DNA from: Fasciola hepatica
Lineage: Eukaryota; Platyhelminthes; Trematoda; Plagiorchiida; Fasciolidae
Assembly (NCBI GenBank): GCA_948099385.1
Contig: CANUEZ040000140.1
Span: 1 to 64,000 of the forward strand
DNA length: 64,000 bases
Direction of reading: 5' to 3'
Shown here piece after piece: positions 35,446 to 47,104 of the stretch (positions within the stretch are counted from its first letter, which is position 1; every line of letters begins with the position of its first letter). The notes beneath the pieces were generated by a model. That model was not told where the DNA came from. It saw nothing but the letters and a program-made list of their open reading frames with translations, and made no database searches. The translations under genes were made by a program, and so were the position numbers.

Positions 35446-37429
35446 GCGTCCATAAGACATGAAAATGGTGCAAATGATTGATGTAGGATCATGACAATAG
35501 TAATGTACAAGACCAAGTCTAATATAAGGCATTCAGACTAACAACAGCGTTGAAACCACTTCGAACTTGTAATCAGGGGGGAAATTTGCATACATGGGTT
35601 TGTGAAACAAATCGCCTTTGGCAAGTCTACGAATGATTTTGTACAAGATCACTCAACGCTAGAATGACTTGAGAGCGGCAGTGGGCCGTTGTTGAAATTT
35701 CAACAAGGATTTGTTTTGTGTTTTGTTCATTTTTTCCGCGGATTTCCGGGAGCAAGCTAATGATGTTATTATCAACTTAACAAAGTCGTCATCTCAATTA
35801 TCAGTTAAAAGTTGGGATCTAAGCGCCAAGCTGAGTGGTCAAGTACCCGCACAAGTTAATAACCTATTTTTTTGTGCTACATATTTTAGGTAAACCGATC
35901 ATGCTTACACTTGCTATTTACTTATCCACTTCGAATGTTGTACCTGTTAGATTACAAGATGAAGGACGAATGATATTTCAGTGTTCTCAGAAATAAGCTC
36001 ATAAACGGTAATTTCAATTTGTGAGTTTCCCCTACGTGGGAAACAAAACCGTTTTCCTCAATTATTCCTACCCTCTATGGTATTAAGTGTTTCATCCATA
36101 TAAATGTCCTTTGTCTACAAGCTTCAATATTGTGACAACAATACCGTATGAATGAAAAATGACCGCATTTCTGACATGATCAAGTACAGATATTAAGTTG
36201 AGTGAAGAAATTTCCGTGTATTATTCTTCCAAAACACACCGACCAGGTGAAACGCTTCCTTGTCAAATGACAGGTCGATGTCGCCGTTGTATCTCATATT
36301 GATATTAGATTGAGGTTTACACCGCATACTCCTTGTCGCCTCATCGGTAGATTGGGTGTTTTTCACTCAATCAGTCAATGCTACAATGACATAGAGAAGA
36401 ATATTATGACCCACCAGCCCGTCCCTTACCGAGTAATCGAAGTTACCCATGATGCTTTCTAAACATTCAAAAGTCCTCATGACTGCGAGCTTCTTTGAAA
36501 GCAATTCACGTGCACGTTTTAATTCAACTTTCCCATATTTTCAGTCATCTACGAATTTCGGATGGGGTTTTGCCAGTTCATCTTAGAGCAACTCAGCAAC
36601 AGGCCACGTATCGCAAAGAAAGAAACATTCTTGTGAAATCATTCATTAGTCAGTTCAAATGCTACTTATCGATTCCAAATCTTAAGGTGTACTGAGTATC
36701 CGTTGCGTCCTTCTTGGAAATCCAAAAATGAGTTGCATATCCGTATAATCAAAAAGAGAACGGAGATTTGTGAATCATATTCATCGACAATAGCAATCAT
36801 TCAGCCGTGACTTTGAAGTCATAATCTACAAAAACTGAACTTCTCGGATCATTGTTGTTCGCCTTTGTGCTACGAAAATCCGCCTCATACTTCGTATTAT
36901 TTCAGGACAGAAGTTCAATCGTGTTATACATCCTATACGGAAAAGGAAGGTGTTGAGAAACATACCAGTTAGCATTACAACGGATTCATAACAACATGTA
37001 AACTGGAAATTGAACATATGCGTCAGTTGAATAAGCAGATGATGTTAAACTGATTATATGAATTGCGGTAAGCTGCCCGAGAATTTATTCAGACCTTTGT
37101 TTAATTAGTGATCGCCCATATTCAAACGTCTGCTTGTTGCACCAAATCCCTAAACAAGATGCTAGCAACGATCAATTGATGAGATTTCTGAATTCATCCC
37201 TAGTGACGATTCGTTTGGAACAATGTGGCCACAGTGCCTCAATAGCACAATTTTACAACTTAGAAGAATGATTACAAAACGGAGAAAAGTGTCATATGAA
37301 GCGACCTCAGACAGCATTCACAAAACTATCTAAACTGCATACATTTGGTGTCTGATGGTAGAGAACTTTGATCCCCAATTGAGTTTTGTACGCGACTACA
37401 TACCTAGTGATATCTACGATACAGCTTCC

Positions 37430-37732
37430 TCACAGTCGAAACGCCTCTTGATCAATGGAGACTGCGAATACCATACACATGCAGTTGAGTTCATCAAACG
37501 AATAACTACGGCCCATTGCGATCAAGTTCTCGGTTGATGTACTTTGTTCGATCCAACCGTTGAGTTTATCATTCTTGATATACGACTTTGTGGACAAAGC
37601 AATCCCTCCCCACAATCCTCCATCCTTGTGCTCAAAAATAATGCGGGCGTGCGTCTCAGTCCCACTGGCTAACACTCCACAATACAACAGACCAAGAACC
37701 AGACGAAAACTGGCGTGACACGTGTTAAACAA
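37430..37732 (-). other. Open frame of 100 codons conserved in both palindrome arms (left copy)
   Basis: The frame contains a hydrophobic stretch (RLVLGLLYCGVLASG) followed by THARIIFEHKDGGLWGGIAL. It has no ATG near its start (the first codon would be TTG), with AATCTAG just upstream as a possible splice acceptor. It is nearly identical in the right arm (46802-47104), which only reflects the recent duplication. I do not recognise a family. It could be an exon or chance. Confidence 0.2.
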
Positions 37733-38032
37733 TCCACATCCGGTCTAGATTTAGGTTACGTTCTCCTATTTGTCTATTTGGTTCAATCCCTTTAATCGTT
37801 TCCATAGATTATCATGTAATTAAATAATACTGAATCACTGAAAACGAGCTCGTGCGCATATCCATGTTTTATAAATAAATATATACGTGTACAATTAGTC
37901 GATAATCGGTATGCTTTCAATCGGCGTGGCGAACAAACTGGTCTCCAATAATTTGTGCTCACACCAACACATATCAGTAGATATGATTCAAAAACAAGGA
38001 AGGGTACTGATTATCCATATCTGTCGTTCTAT

Positions 38033-38067
38033 GTGCATGTGTGCGTATGCGTGTGCGTGTGCGTGTG
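38033..38067. repeat. TG/CG-type microsatellite, left arm
   Basis: TGTGCGTATGCGTGTGCGTG run. The mirrored copies are at 43134-43168 and 46467-46501. Confidence 0.9.
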
Positions 38068-39199
38068 AAACTGATCACAGTGCAGCATGTTGTATTGGTT
38101 GCACACGTGTTCGGAAACATGAGGTGGTCCAAGGGAGCTTGGGTGCTCGCACACATTGTTTCGCAACACAAAGGGGATATCGTTGAGACAAATACTCACG
38201 GGCTCGAATGTGGTCAAGATACAACACTTGAAAGTATTGATTCCTTGCATTGAACTTTGAAAATCGTTTGTAAGGCGCATATCACATCGATGTACTAGTC
38301 TTGAAAATAAGACTTATCATCTTCTATGTACTGAAACTGAAGTGGCATGTGTCACACTTTATTCAACCAGATATATTATGCTTCGATTTGTCTCATATAA
38401 TTTGCCACGTGCTTCTGTTATTCTATTGTTTGGTTTGCTTGTTGAAGATCTCGAAAGTAATTGTTAGATTCCCCAAATATCTTTCCAGATACAGTGGAAT
38501 ATCTCCACGCCAACTCACTCAATTTATCGTAATTCAGCTCAATCACACTTGCGTAGCGTGTTTCTAAAATATAATTACTGCCATGAATATCTCATTTCTC
38601 CAGATCTCACTAACTACTCTGATATTTCCTGCATGTCTATATATCTGCATCATTGAGGCTTCTCGTCTAATCAATGGATGGTTACTTCAACCAACTAAGG
38701 TTCGCTGTATCCATTTTTCCCCCTACGAATGAACTTTTCCACACAAACTCGATTTTGTTCAACCATGTCATGAGGAAGTTCTAAGTGAAATAGTTTCTTC
38801 ATGCGGTTCATTCGGTCAAATCAATTAACCGTTTTACGCACCTCGATTGGCGAATATTCAGCTCTCATATAACCATGTACACGCCCTCAAAAATGAAACC
38901 TACACAAAGTGAAATAAAATGGAACACGGTGTAATGAGTAGTGAGCATCTGTATTGTTCCAAATGTTGTATTTGTTCTGATATTACATAAACTGGATTGT
39001 GCAAATAGCTTGCCGGGTAGGGGATAATATAAACAGATGTATGTTCTAGTGCGTGCATAACGATGTTTGCATTGAGAACATGTGGACGAAGTGGATATAC
39101 ATCTCACTAGGTCTCTGTGATGTGTATGAGCATGAGACTAATCTGAAATTTGAGAGATGCCATTTTGTAGGGTGGGAAAAAAAAGAACCGCGCGCGTAC

Positions 39200-40490
39200 T
39201 GCACACGAACTATGACATTATCCGCAAATTTGATTGGAAGAGTATTGTTCTTACAGGGATAGTAGGAAAGTAGGCAAAGAATAAAAATAGGAACGGCAGG
39301 GTTCCTCGAGGAACACCACTTTTAGTGGTTACAAGGGAGGAGATGTTGCTGCTGTAACGAGTGAATTGCTGGCGATTGTGAAGGCAATCTGTCGACAAGA
39401 AAAATGGTAATGCTGAATAACAAAGAGAGGGAGAGAGAAAAAGAGAGAGAAAGTAAAGCAGCTTGTTTCTGTTGACGCAGTGGTGGGGACACCGAGAGTG
39501 GAGCGCGACTGGAATCTTTCTTCCCGTAAGACCTTGGCTGAAAAATCAGGGAGAATAAAGCTGAAGATAACGGCACACTCCTTGAGCACCATGGGGTTGA
39601 GTTCGCCGGGTCCGAATGATTTTCCGGGGTTAGGGAGAAGCAGCCCCCTGTAGACGTTCATGGTTGGGGTGCAAAATGTAGGTCCCTGAGATCTACTTTC
39701 CTAAAGAAGTACAGGAACGAAAGGTCCTACTGCTCTGTTGAATGACTTGTTGAGCTCTTCCACGTAAATAAAAGCAGATTTGCGTGAGCATAAGTCACCA
39801 GTTAGATATTTCAGGTGCTTCCACGTATCGCGATGAATTCCGTTGTCTAGAAGGGTAGATGTGCAGATGGAACTGAGGTGTTATAACTCAGTCTTGTTGT
39901 TGATTTTGATAGAAACTTGACGGCTGGGAGACTATAATGTTTGAATTTGTGTTCCTTCTTGCTCCTTGAGGTAGAAGATGACAGATGATCAGGGCGAAAA
40001 TACCAAGTTTCGACTGGGCAGCAAAGTATAGAAGCAAAAACCCAAATAGCTGATAAGATTGTTCCAGGGAACCAAAAGATCCGTAACTGAGAAGGCAGAA
40101 AATTCTGTCTGAGAAACTATTTCCCGTAGCTTTAAATGTTTCATGACAAATATGCCTCTTTCAAACGGGGCGATTACGGTCTCGCGTCAATTGTGCATGT
40201 TTAATGGGTCTGCTGATCTTGGGTGGGGTTTTGATTATTACATGGTCAGAAGAGCCTAGTGGAGAGTGACTTGAAGTGGAAAAAGACATGGGCTGTTGTC
40301 TAGTAGTAAGTCAAGAAGCGCGTCTAGTCCAGTTGAAAATGCAAAAGCTCTCGTAAAACCGAAGGGATAAACAAGGCATTTATTGTGTACCAATGTCCAA
40401 AAAAGGTCGTTCCCGATGGAGGGTTCTTCTCCTTGGTATTTTTCGGTGAACCACTGGAATATTTTACCGAGTCAAGCATCACTTTATTGG
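39200..40490 (-). mobile_element. Non-LTR retrotransposon remnant, left-arm copy
   Basis: Mirror of 44044-45335; see that entry for the motifs. In this arm the element reads on the minus strand, from an endonuclease tail near 40300 to the FADN box near 39230. It stands head to head with the plus-strand element that starts near 40750. Confidence 0.75.
39421..39455. repeat. GA-rich microsatellite inside the non-LTR remnant, left arm
   Basis: Imperfect GAGAGA run; the mirrored copy is at 45079-45113. It interrupts the RT reading between motifs 1 and B. Confidence 0.85.
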
Positions 40491-40749
40491 CACAACAACA
40501 GTTATATTAATCACGGTGAATAATACAGTTAACCAGATAATGCGCGTCTGGTTATGTGATACACATTCCGATCGAGATGGAACAGCTCGACCCGAATCGA
40601 AGGCCCCGCCGTGCCTGTATTTTACTTTCCTGTCTGTCAGGCTTTCATTGTAACCGCTAAATAATCACGCGTGCGTATAGGTTAATTAATTACCTTTACG
40701 AGAACTGATACATCGGGAAACTTTGACTGGTCTGGAGGGATCCGTGATC

Positions 40750-42360
40750 ATGATATGAAGACAGTACTCACCCCTGTTCATACGTGTGTAGTTGGTGTCC
40801 AAGAATCCTGGGTGAACGTGAATACTGACAACTCCTTGGTACTCCTAGATCGATATCAGTGCTGCCATCAGGATTAGCTGTAGAGAAGGAATAAATATGG
40901 GGACCCGCTTGTAATCTACATCAACCCATCCTGGCGTGGCAAATCTACCGTTTTCCTCGTATTAGGAGTATAACTGAAACCAACATGTATATCGCTTACT
41001 GGTTTTCTGTGATACAATTGTACCATAACTACTTCCTCTGTTGGATGAGAATTTACTTTATTTCCGTAGATTTGAATCAAGCTAGAACAAATCTAAGGCG
41101 TTCTTCCGGTTCAACTGGTGTCAGAAATTTCCCACGAGAGTAAACTGTGTTTTCGTCAAAGCCATCATCAATGAACCACTGCTATTCTCCGTTAGACTTG
41201 AAGCTCCTACATCTACAAGCTACTGCAATTTGCTACCTCTGAAATAGGAATTTATTCACACACCACTCATAGTTTCTTAACAGAACTGAATTGGGTGAAA
41301 TTTCACCTTCGAAACTTTTCGCCCAATAACACATCTGTTCAAAAAGTAGCAAGGAATTCGAACCTTTTCCCTTTTCCGATATAGTTAAAATTATCTTTCA
41401 GTACTTAACCGTCTTCTCATGCAATTCCCAGTGACATCTACCCTGCCTTTTTGGGCACGGAGCTACCCGTCTGGCGGGAGGTCCGACATTCTTATTAGAT
41501 GGTTCCCTATACAACCGTTCAATCCTTGATGTTAAGCGACCAGTCACCGGTATCCCAATTCCCAAGGGCCCAACAAAAATGGTGCAAAAAGAGTTCTCGT
41601 CCGATTGCTCTCCCATCGACAGCACTCAAAATTGCCAAGAAGGCTACATTTGGTCGTCTTCAAACCCGCCTGAATTAATCTCCGAACTCTTATCAGTTCG
41701 CCCACAAACATAAAAGATCAACTCTCGATGCTGTTGTTGTCTTCGGCCACTTCATTGATAAATCCCTGGATAAATCCTTGTGATTTGTTTTCTGTGAGTT
41801 TCTTGATTATTTCTCACACTTTGAATTAATTCCCCGTTCTCTACTTCGTCAAAAGCTCAAAGCTTTTAGTTGTCCCACACTAGTTCCTGCCCAGATCTCA
41901 AACTATTTTCACCAATGTACGAAGAAAACAGGGCGCTGAATTTATGAGTCATAGTATAGTAATTATTAGTCCTCCTTCATCTATCGCCACTGATAATGAA
42001 CTCGGTAACTAGAATTTTGAGTCTTATTTGAACTTAGCCTACGAAATACTCCAGGACCTCACTCATTCATTGCATACAGAAAAGTCGTTTTGTCACTCCA
42101 ATTCGTCCACATGGCCTCCAGTCCGGCAAGAGAATAAAAGTGTACAAAACCTCTCCTGTACTCTATTTTGCTCGATATTTCATCCCAGGGAGGAGACAAA
42201 CCAGAGTTACTTACAAAAACTTATAACTAACGTCATTTTTACTTACCGTCCGAAGCACACTCCGGCTATGATCTGTCTATCAATATTTACCCAGTTTGCA
42301 CTTTCCACTTCTATAATCTTCCTTAATTTCTGCGTTGCACCTTTGTGTCCAATGTTTTGA
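40750..42360 (+). mobile_element. Second non-LTR remnant, crossing the inner palindrome border
   Basis: Near 40790-40870 the plus strand reads CVVGVQESWVNVNTDNSLVL then LDRYQCCHQD, followed by GDPLVIYINPSWRGKSTVF, an endonuclease-like start. Beyond the palindrome border at 41326 the RT core follows on the same strand: GIPIPKGPNKK (about 41550), PIALPSTALKIAKKATFGRL, QFAHKHKRSTLDAVVVFGHF, then FCEFLDYFSHFELIPRSLLR (about 41795-41855). This is the order expected for one CR1-like element. There are many frame shifts and stops. The part after 41930 is uncertain. Confidence 0.75.
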
Positions 42361-42570
42361 ATGTTGGAATTCTACTTACAAACGTCTAACGCACAAACGT
42401 GTATTAACACTAAGCTCGTGTTGGTAAATGTGAGATTTGATTTGACTACCAGATTGTTCATCCTGCCGAAAATAACAGATCAATTTACCATTGAACTCCA
42501 GGGAAGCACAGCACAGCTATTTCATTCCTGGTAGAGAAAATCAACGATGTACACGTATAGTCCGCAGGGT

Positions 42571-43174
42571 AGAAAATATCGGAACAGTTAGTGAGATCTG
42601 GAGAAATGAGATATTCATGGCAGGAACGTTTTTGCGTAATAACGTCACAAAAACTTGACTGAGCTGAATTATGATAAATTAGGTGAGTTGGCGTAGAGAT
42701 ATTCCACTGTATCTGGAAAGATATTTGGGGAATCTAACAATTACTTTCGAGATCTTCAACAAGCAAACCAAACAATAGAATAACAGAAGCACGTGGCAAA
42801 TTATATGAGACAAATCGAAGCATAATATATCTGGTTGAATAAAGTGTGACACATGCCACTTCAGTTTTAGTACATAGAAGATGATAAGTCTTATTTTCAA
42901 GACTAGTACATCGATGTGATATGCGCCTTACAAACGATTTTCAAAGTTCAATGCAAGGAATCAATACTTTCAAGTGTTGTATCTTGACCACATTCGAGCC
43001 CGTGAGTATTTGTCTCAACGATATCCCCTTTGTGTTGCGAAACAATGTGTGCGAGCACCCAAGCTCCCTTGGACCACCTCATGTTTCCGAACACGTGTGC
43101 AACCAATACAACATGCTGCACTGTGATCAGTTTCACACGCACACGCACACGCATACGCACACATGCACATAGAA
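42571..43174 (-). repeat. Third copy of palindrome sequence, in the spacer
   Basis: About 600 bp matching the right arm directly (about 45905-46508) and the left arm inverted (about 38026-38629). It is nearly identical from about 42720 to 43174 but much more diverged before that, with a replaced block at about 42632-42663. At single variable sites it agrees with the left arm in one place and the right arm in another. Confidence 0.92.
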
Positions 43175-43177
43175 CAT

Positions 43178-43207
43178 AGAATGATTACAAAACGGAGAAA
43201 AGTGTCA
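43178..43207 (+). repeat. 30-bp direct copy of left-arm sequence at the arm junction
   Basis: AGAATGATTACAAAACGGAG and the ten bases after it equal 37265-37294 in the same orientation. It lies exactly between the third copy and the first base of the right arm. Confidence 0.93.
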
Positions 43208-43283
43208 TTGGGCGAAAAGTTTCGAAGGTGAAATTTCACCCAATTCAGTTCTGTTAAGAAACTATGAGTGGTGTGTGAATAAA

Positions 43284-43784
43284 TTCCTATTTCAGAGGTA
43301 GCAAATTGCAGTAGCTTGTAGATGTAGGAGCTTCAAGTCTAACGGAGAATAGCAGTGGTTCATTGATGATGGCTTTGACGAAAACACAGTTTACTCTCGT
43401 GGGAAATTTCTGACACCAGTTGAACCGGAAGAACGCCTTAGATTTGTTCTAGCTTGATTCAAATCTACGGAAATAAAGTAAATTCTCATCCAACAGAGGA
43501 AGTAGTTATGGTACAATTGTATCACAGAAAACCAGTAAGCGATATACATGTTGGTTTCAGTTATACTCCTAATACGAGGAAAACGGTAGATTTGCCACGC
43601 CAGGATGGGTTGATGTAGATTACAAGCGGGTCCCCATATTTATTCCTTCTCTACAGCTAATCCTGATGGCAGCACTGATATCGATCTAGGAGTACCAAGG
43701 AGTTGTCAGTATTCACGTTCACCCAGGATTCTTGGACACCAACTACACACGTATGAACAGGGGTGAGTACTGTCTTCATATCAT
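43284..43784 (-). mobile_element. Endonuclease part of the second non-LTR remnant, right-arm copy
   Basis: Mirror of about 40750-41250. Here the RT part is missing, because the right arm stops at 43208 and the third copy begins instead. Confidence 0.7.
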
Positions 43785-44043
43785 GATCACGGATCCCTCC
43801 AGACCAGTCAAAGTTTCCCGATGTATCAGTTCTCGTAAAGGTAATTAATTAACCTATACGCACGCGTGATTATTTAGCGGTTACAATGAAAGCCTGACAG
43901 ACAGGAAAGTAAAATACAGGCACGGCGGGGCCTTCGATTCGGGTCGAGCTGTTCCATCTCGATCGGAATGTGTATCACATAACCAGACGCGCATTATCTG
44001 GTTAACTGTATTATTCACCGTGATTAATATAACTGTTGTTGTG

Positions 44044-45335
44044 CCAATAAAGTGATGCTTGACTCGGTAAAATATTCCAGTGGTTCACCGAAAAATACCA
44101 AGGAGAAGAACCCTCCATCGGGAACGACCTTTTTTGGACATTGGTACACAATAAATGCCTTGTTTATCCCTTCGGTTTTACGAGAGCTTTTGCATTTTCA
44201 ACTGGACTAGACGCGTTTCTTGACTTACTACTAGACAACAGCCCATGTCTTTTTCCACTTCAAGTCACTCTCCACTAGGCTCTTCTGACCATGCAATAAT
44301 CAAAACCCCACCCAAGATCAGCAGACCCATTAAACATGCACAATTGACGCGAGACCGTAATCGCCCCGTTTGAAAGAGGCATATTTGTCATGAAACATTT
44401 AAAGCTACGGGAAATAGTTTCTCAGACAGAATTTTCTGCCTTCTCAGTTACGGATCTTTTGGTTCCCTGGAACAATCTTATCAGCTATTTGGGTTTTTGC
44501 TTCTATACTTTGCTGCCCAGTCGAAACTTGGTATTTTCGCCCTGATCATCTGTCATCTTCTACCTCAAGGAGCAAGAAGGAACACAAATTCAAACATTAT
44601 AGTCTCCCAGCCGTCACGTTTCTATCAAAATCAACAACAAGACTGAGTTATAACACCTCAGTTCCATCTGCACATCTACCCTTCTAGACAACGGAATTCA
44701 TCGCGATACGTGGAAGCACCTGAAATATCTAACTGGTGGCTTATGCTCACGCAAATCTGCTTTTATTTACGTGGAAGAGCTCAACAAGTCATTCAACAGA
44801 GCAGTAGGACCTTTCGTTCCTGTACTTCTTTAGGAAAGTAGATCTCAGGGACCTACATTTTGCACCCCAACCATGAACGTCTACAGGGGGCTGCTTCTCC
44901 CTAACCCCGGAAAATCATTCGGACCCGGCGAACTCAACCCCATGGTGCTCAAGGAGTGTGCCGTTATCTTCAGCTTTATTCTCCCTGATTTTTCAGCCAA
45001 GGTCTTACGGGAAGAAAGATTCCAGTCGCGCTCCACTCTCGGTGTCCCCACCACTGCGTCAACAGAAACAAGCTGCTTTACTTTCTCTCTCTTTTTCTCT
45101 CTCCCTCTCTTTGTTATTCAGCATTACCATTTTTCTTGTCGACAGATTGCCTTCACAATCGCCAGCAATTCACTCGTTACAGCAGCAACATCTCCTCCCT
45201 TGTAACCACTAAAAGTGGTGTTCCTCGAGGAACCCTGCCGTTCCTATTTTTATTCTTTGCCTACTTTCCTACTATCCCTGTAAGAACAATACTCTTCCAA
45301 TCAAATTTGCGGATAATGTCATAGTTCGTGTGCAG
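44044..45335 (+). mobile_element. Non-LTR retrotransposon remnant, right-arm copy
   Basis: Plus strand, in shifting frames: the endonuclease tail LDLLLDNSPC and SPLGSSDHAII (44220-44305), TRDRNRPV, then HRDTWKHLKYLTGGLCSRKS and ELNKSFNRAVGPFVPVLL (44700-44830), RT motif 0/1 SFGPGELNPMVLKECAVIFS (44910-44985), motif B TTKSGVPRGTLPFLFLFFAY (45200-45265) and IKFADNVIV (about 45300-45325), in which the catalytic FADD is FADN. RT motif A is lost around the CT-rich microsatellite. It is dead and resembles CR1/jockey-type elements. Confidence 0.82.
45079..45113. repeat. CT-rich microsatellite, right arm
   Basis: Mirror of 39421-39455. Confidence 0.85.
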
Positions 45336-46801
45336 TACGCGCGCGGTTCTTTTTTTTCCCACCCTACAAAATGGCATCTCTCAAATTTCAGATTAGTCTC
45401 ATGCTCATACACATCACAGAGACCTAGTGAGATGTATATCCACTTCGTCCACATGTTCTCAATGCAAACATCGTTATGCACGCACTAGAACATACATCTG
45501 TTTATATTATCCCCTACCCGGCAAGCTATTTGCACAATCCAGTTTATGTAATATCAGAACAAATACAACATTTGGAACAATACAGATGCTCACTACTCAT
45601 TACACCGTGTTCCATTTTATTTCACTTTGTGTAGGTTTCATTTTTGAGGGCGTGTACATGGTTATATGAGAGCTGAATATTCGCCAATCGAGGTGCGTAA
45701 AACGGTTAATTGATTTGACCGAATGAACCGCATGAAGAAACTATTTCACTTAGAACTTCCTCATGACATGGTTGAACAAAATCGAGTTTGTGTGGAAAAG
45801 TTCATTCGTAGGGGGAAAAATGGATACAGCGAACCTTAGTTGGTTGAAGTAACCATCCATTGATTAGACGAGAAGCCTCAATGATGCAGATATATAGACA
45901 TGCAGGAAATATCAGAGTAGTTAGTGAGATCTGGAGAAATGAGATATTCATGGCAGTAATTATATTTTAGAAACACGCTACACAAGTGTGATTGAGCTGA
46001 ATTACGATAAATTGAGTGAGTTGGCGTGGAGATATTCCACTGTATCTGGAAAGATATTTGGGGAATCTAACAATTACTTTCGAGATCTTCAACAAGCAAA
46101 CCAAACAATAGAATAACAGAAGCACGTGGCAAATTATTTGAGACAAATCGAAGCATAATATATCTGGTTGAATAAAGTGTGACACATGCCACTTCAGTTT
46201 TAGTACATAGAAGATGATAAGTCTTATTTTCAAGACTAGTACATCGATGTGATATGCGCCTTACAAACGATTTTCAAAGTTCAATGCAAGGAATCAATAC
46301 TTTCAAGTGTTGTATCTTGACCACATTCGAGCCCGTGAGTATTTGTCTCAACGATATCCCCTTTGTGTTGCGAAACAATGTGTGCGAGCACCCAAGCTCC
46401 CTTGGACCACCTCATGTTTCCGAACACGTGTGCAACCAATACAACATGCTGCACTGTGATCAGTTTCACACGCACACGCACACGCATACGCACACATGCA
46501 CATAGAACGACAGATATGGATAATCAGTACCCTTCCTTGTTTTTGAATCATATCTACTGATATGTGTTGGTGTGAGCACAAATTATTGGAGACCAGTTTG
46601 TTCGCCACGCCGATTGAAAGCATACCGATTATCGACTAATTGTACACGTATATATTTATTTATAAAACATGGATATGCGCACGAGCTCGTTTTCAGTGAT
46701 TCAGTATTATTTAATTACATGATAATCTATGGAAACGATTAAAGGGATTGAACCAAATAGACAAATAGGAGAACGTAACCTAAATCTAGACCGGATGTGG
46801 A

Positions 46802-47104
46802 TTGTTTAACACGTGTCACGCCAGTTTTCGTCTGGTTCTTGGTCTGTTGTATTGTGGAGTGTTAGCCAGTGGGACTGAGACGCACGCCCGCATTATTTTT
46901 GAGCACAAGGATGGAGGATTGTGGGGAGGGATTGCTTTGTCCACAAAGTCGTATATCAAGAATGATAAACTCAACGGTTGGATCGAACAAAGTACATCAA
47001 CCGAGAACTTGATCGCAATGGGCCGTAGTTATTCGTTTGATGAACTCAACTGCATGTGTATGGTATTCACAGTCTCCATTGATCAAGAGGCGTTTCGACT
47101 GTGA
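46802..47104 (+). other. Open frame of 100 codons conserved in both palindrome arms (right copy)
   Basis: Same frame as 37430-37732 on the opposite strand; one visible residue differs (VFTVSID here, VFAVSID there). No ATG near the start. Coding status unproven. Confidence 0.2.

Larger units (their letters stand above)
35446..41326 (+). repeat. Giant inverted repeat, left arm (5,881 bp)
   Basis: Each base x pairs with base 84534 - x in the right arm. I checked this at both ends and at many inner points (35711/48823, 36495/48039, 37355/47179, 38301/46233, 39329/45205, 40551/43983, 41326/43208); the sum never changes, so there is no net indel. Single-base differences exist, such as 35759 A against G in the right arm and changes near 37219-37226, 38325 and 38384. 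Contents: no clear gene in 35446-39190, then a minus-strand non-LTR (39200-40490) and the start of a plus-strand one (from about 40750). Confidence 0.97.
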
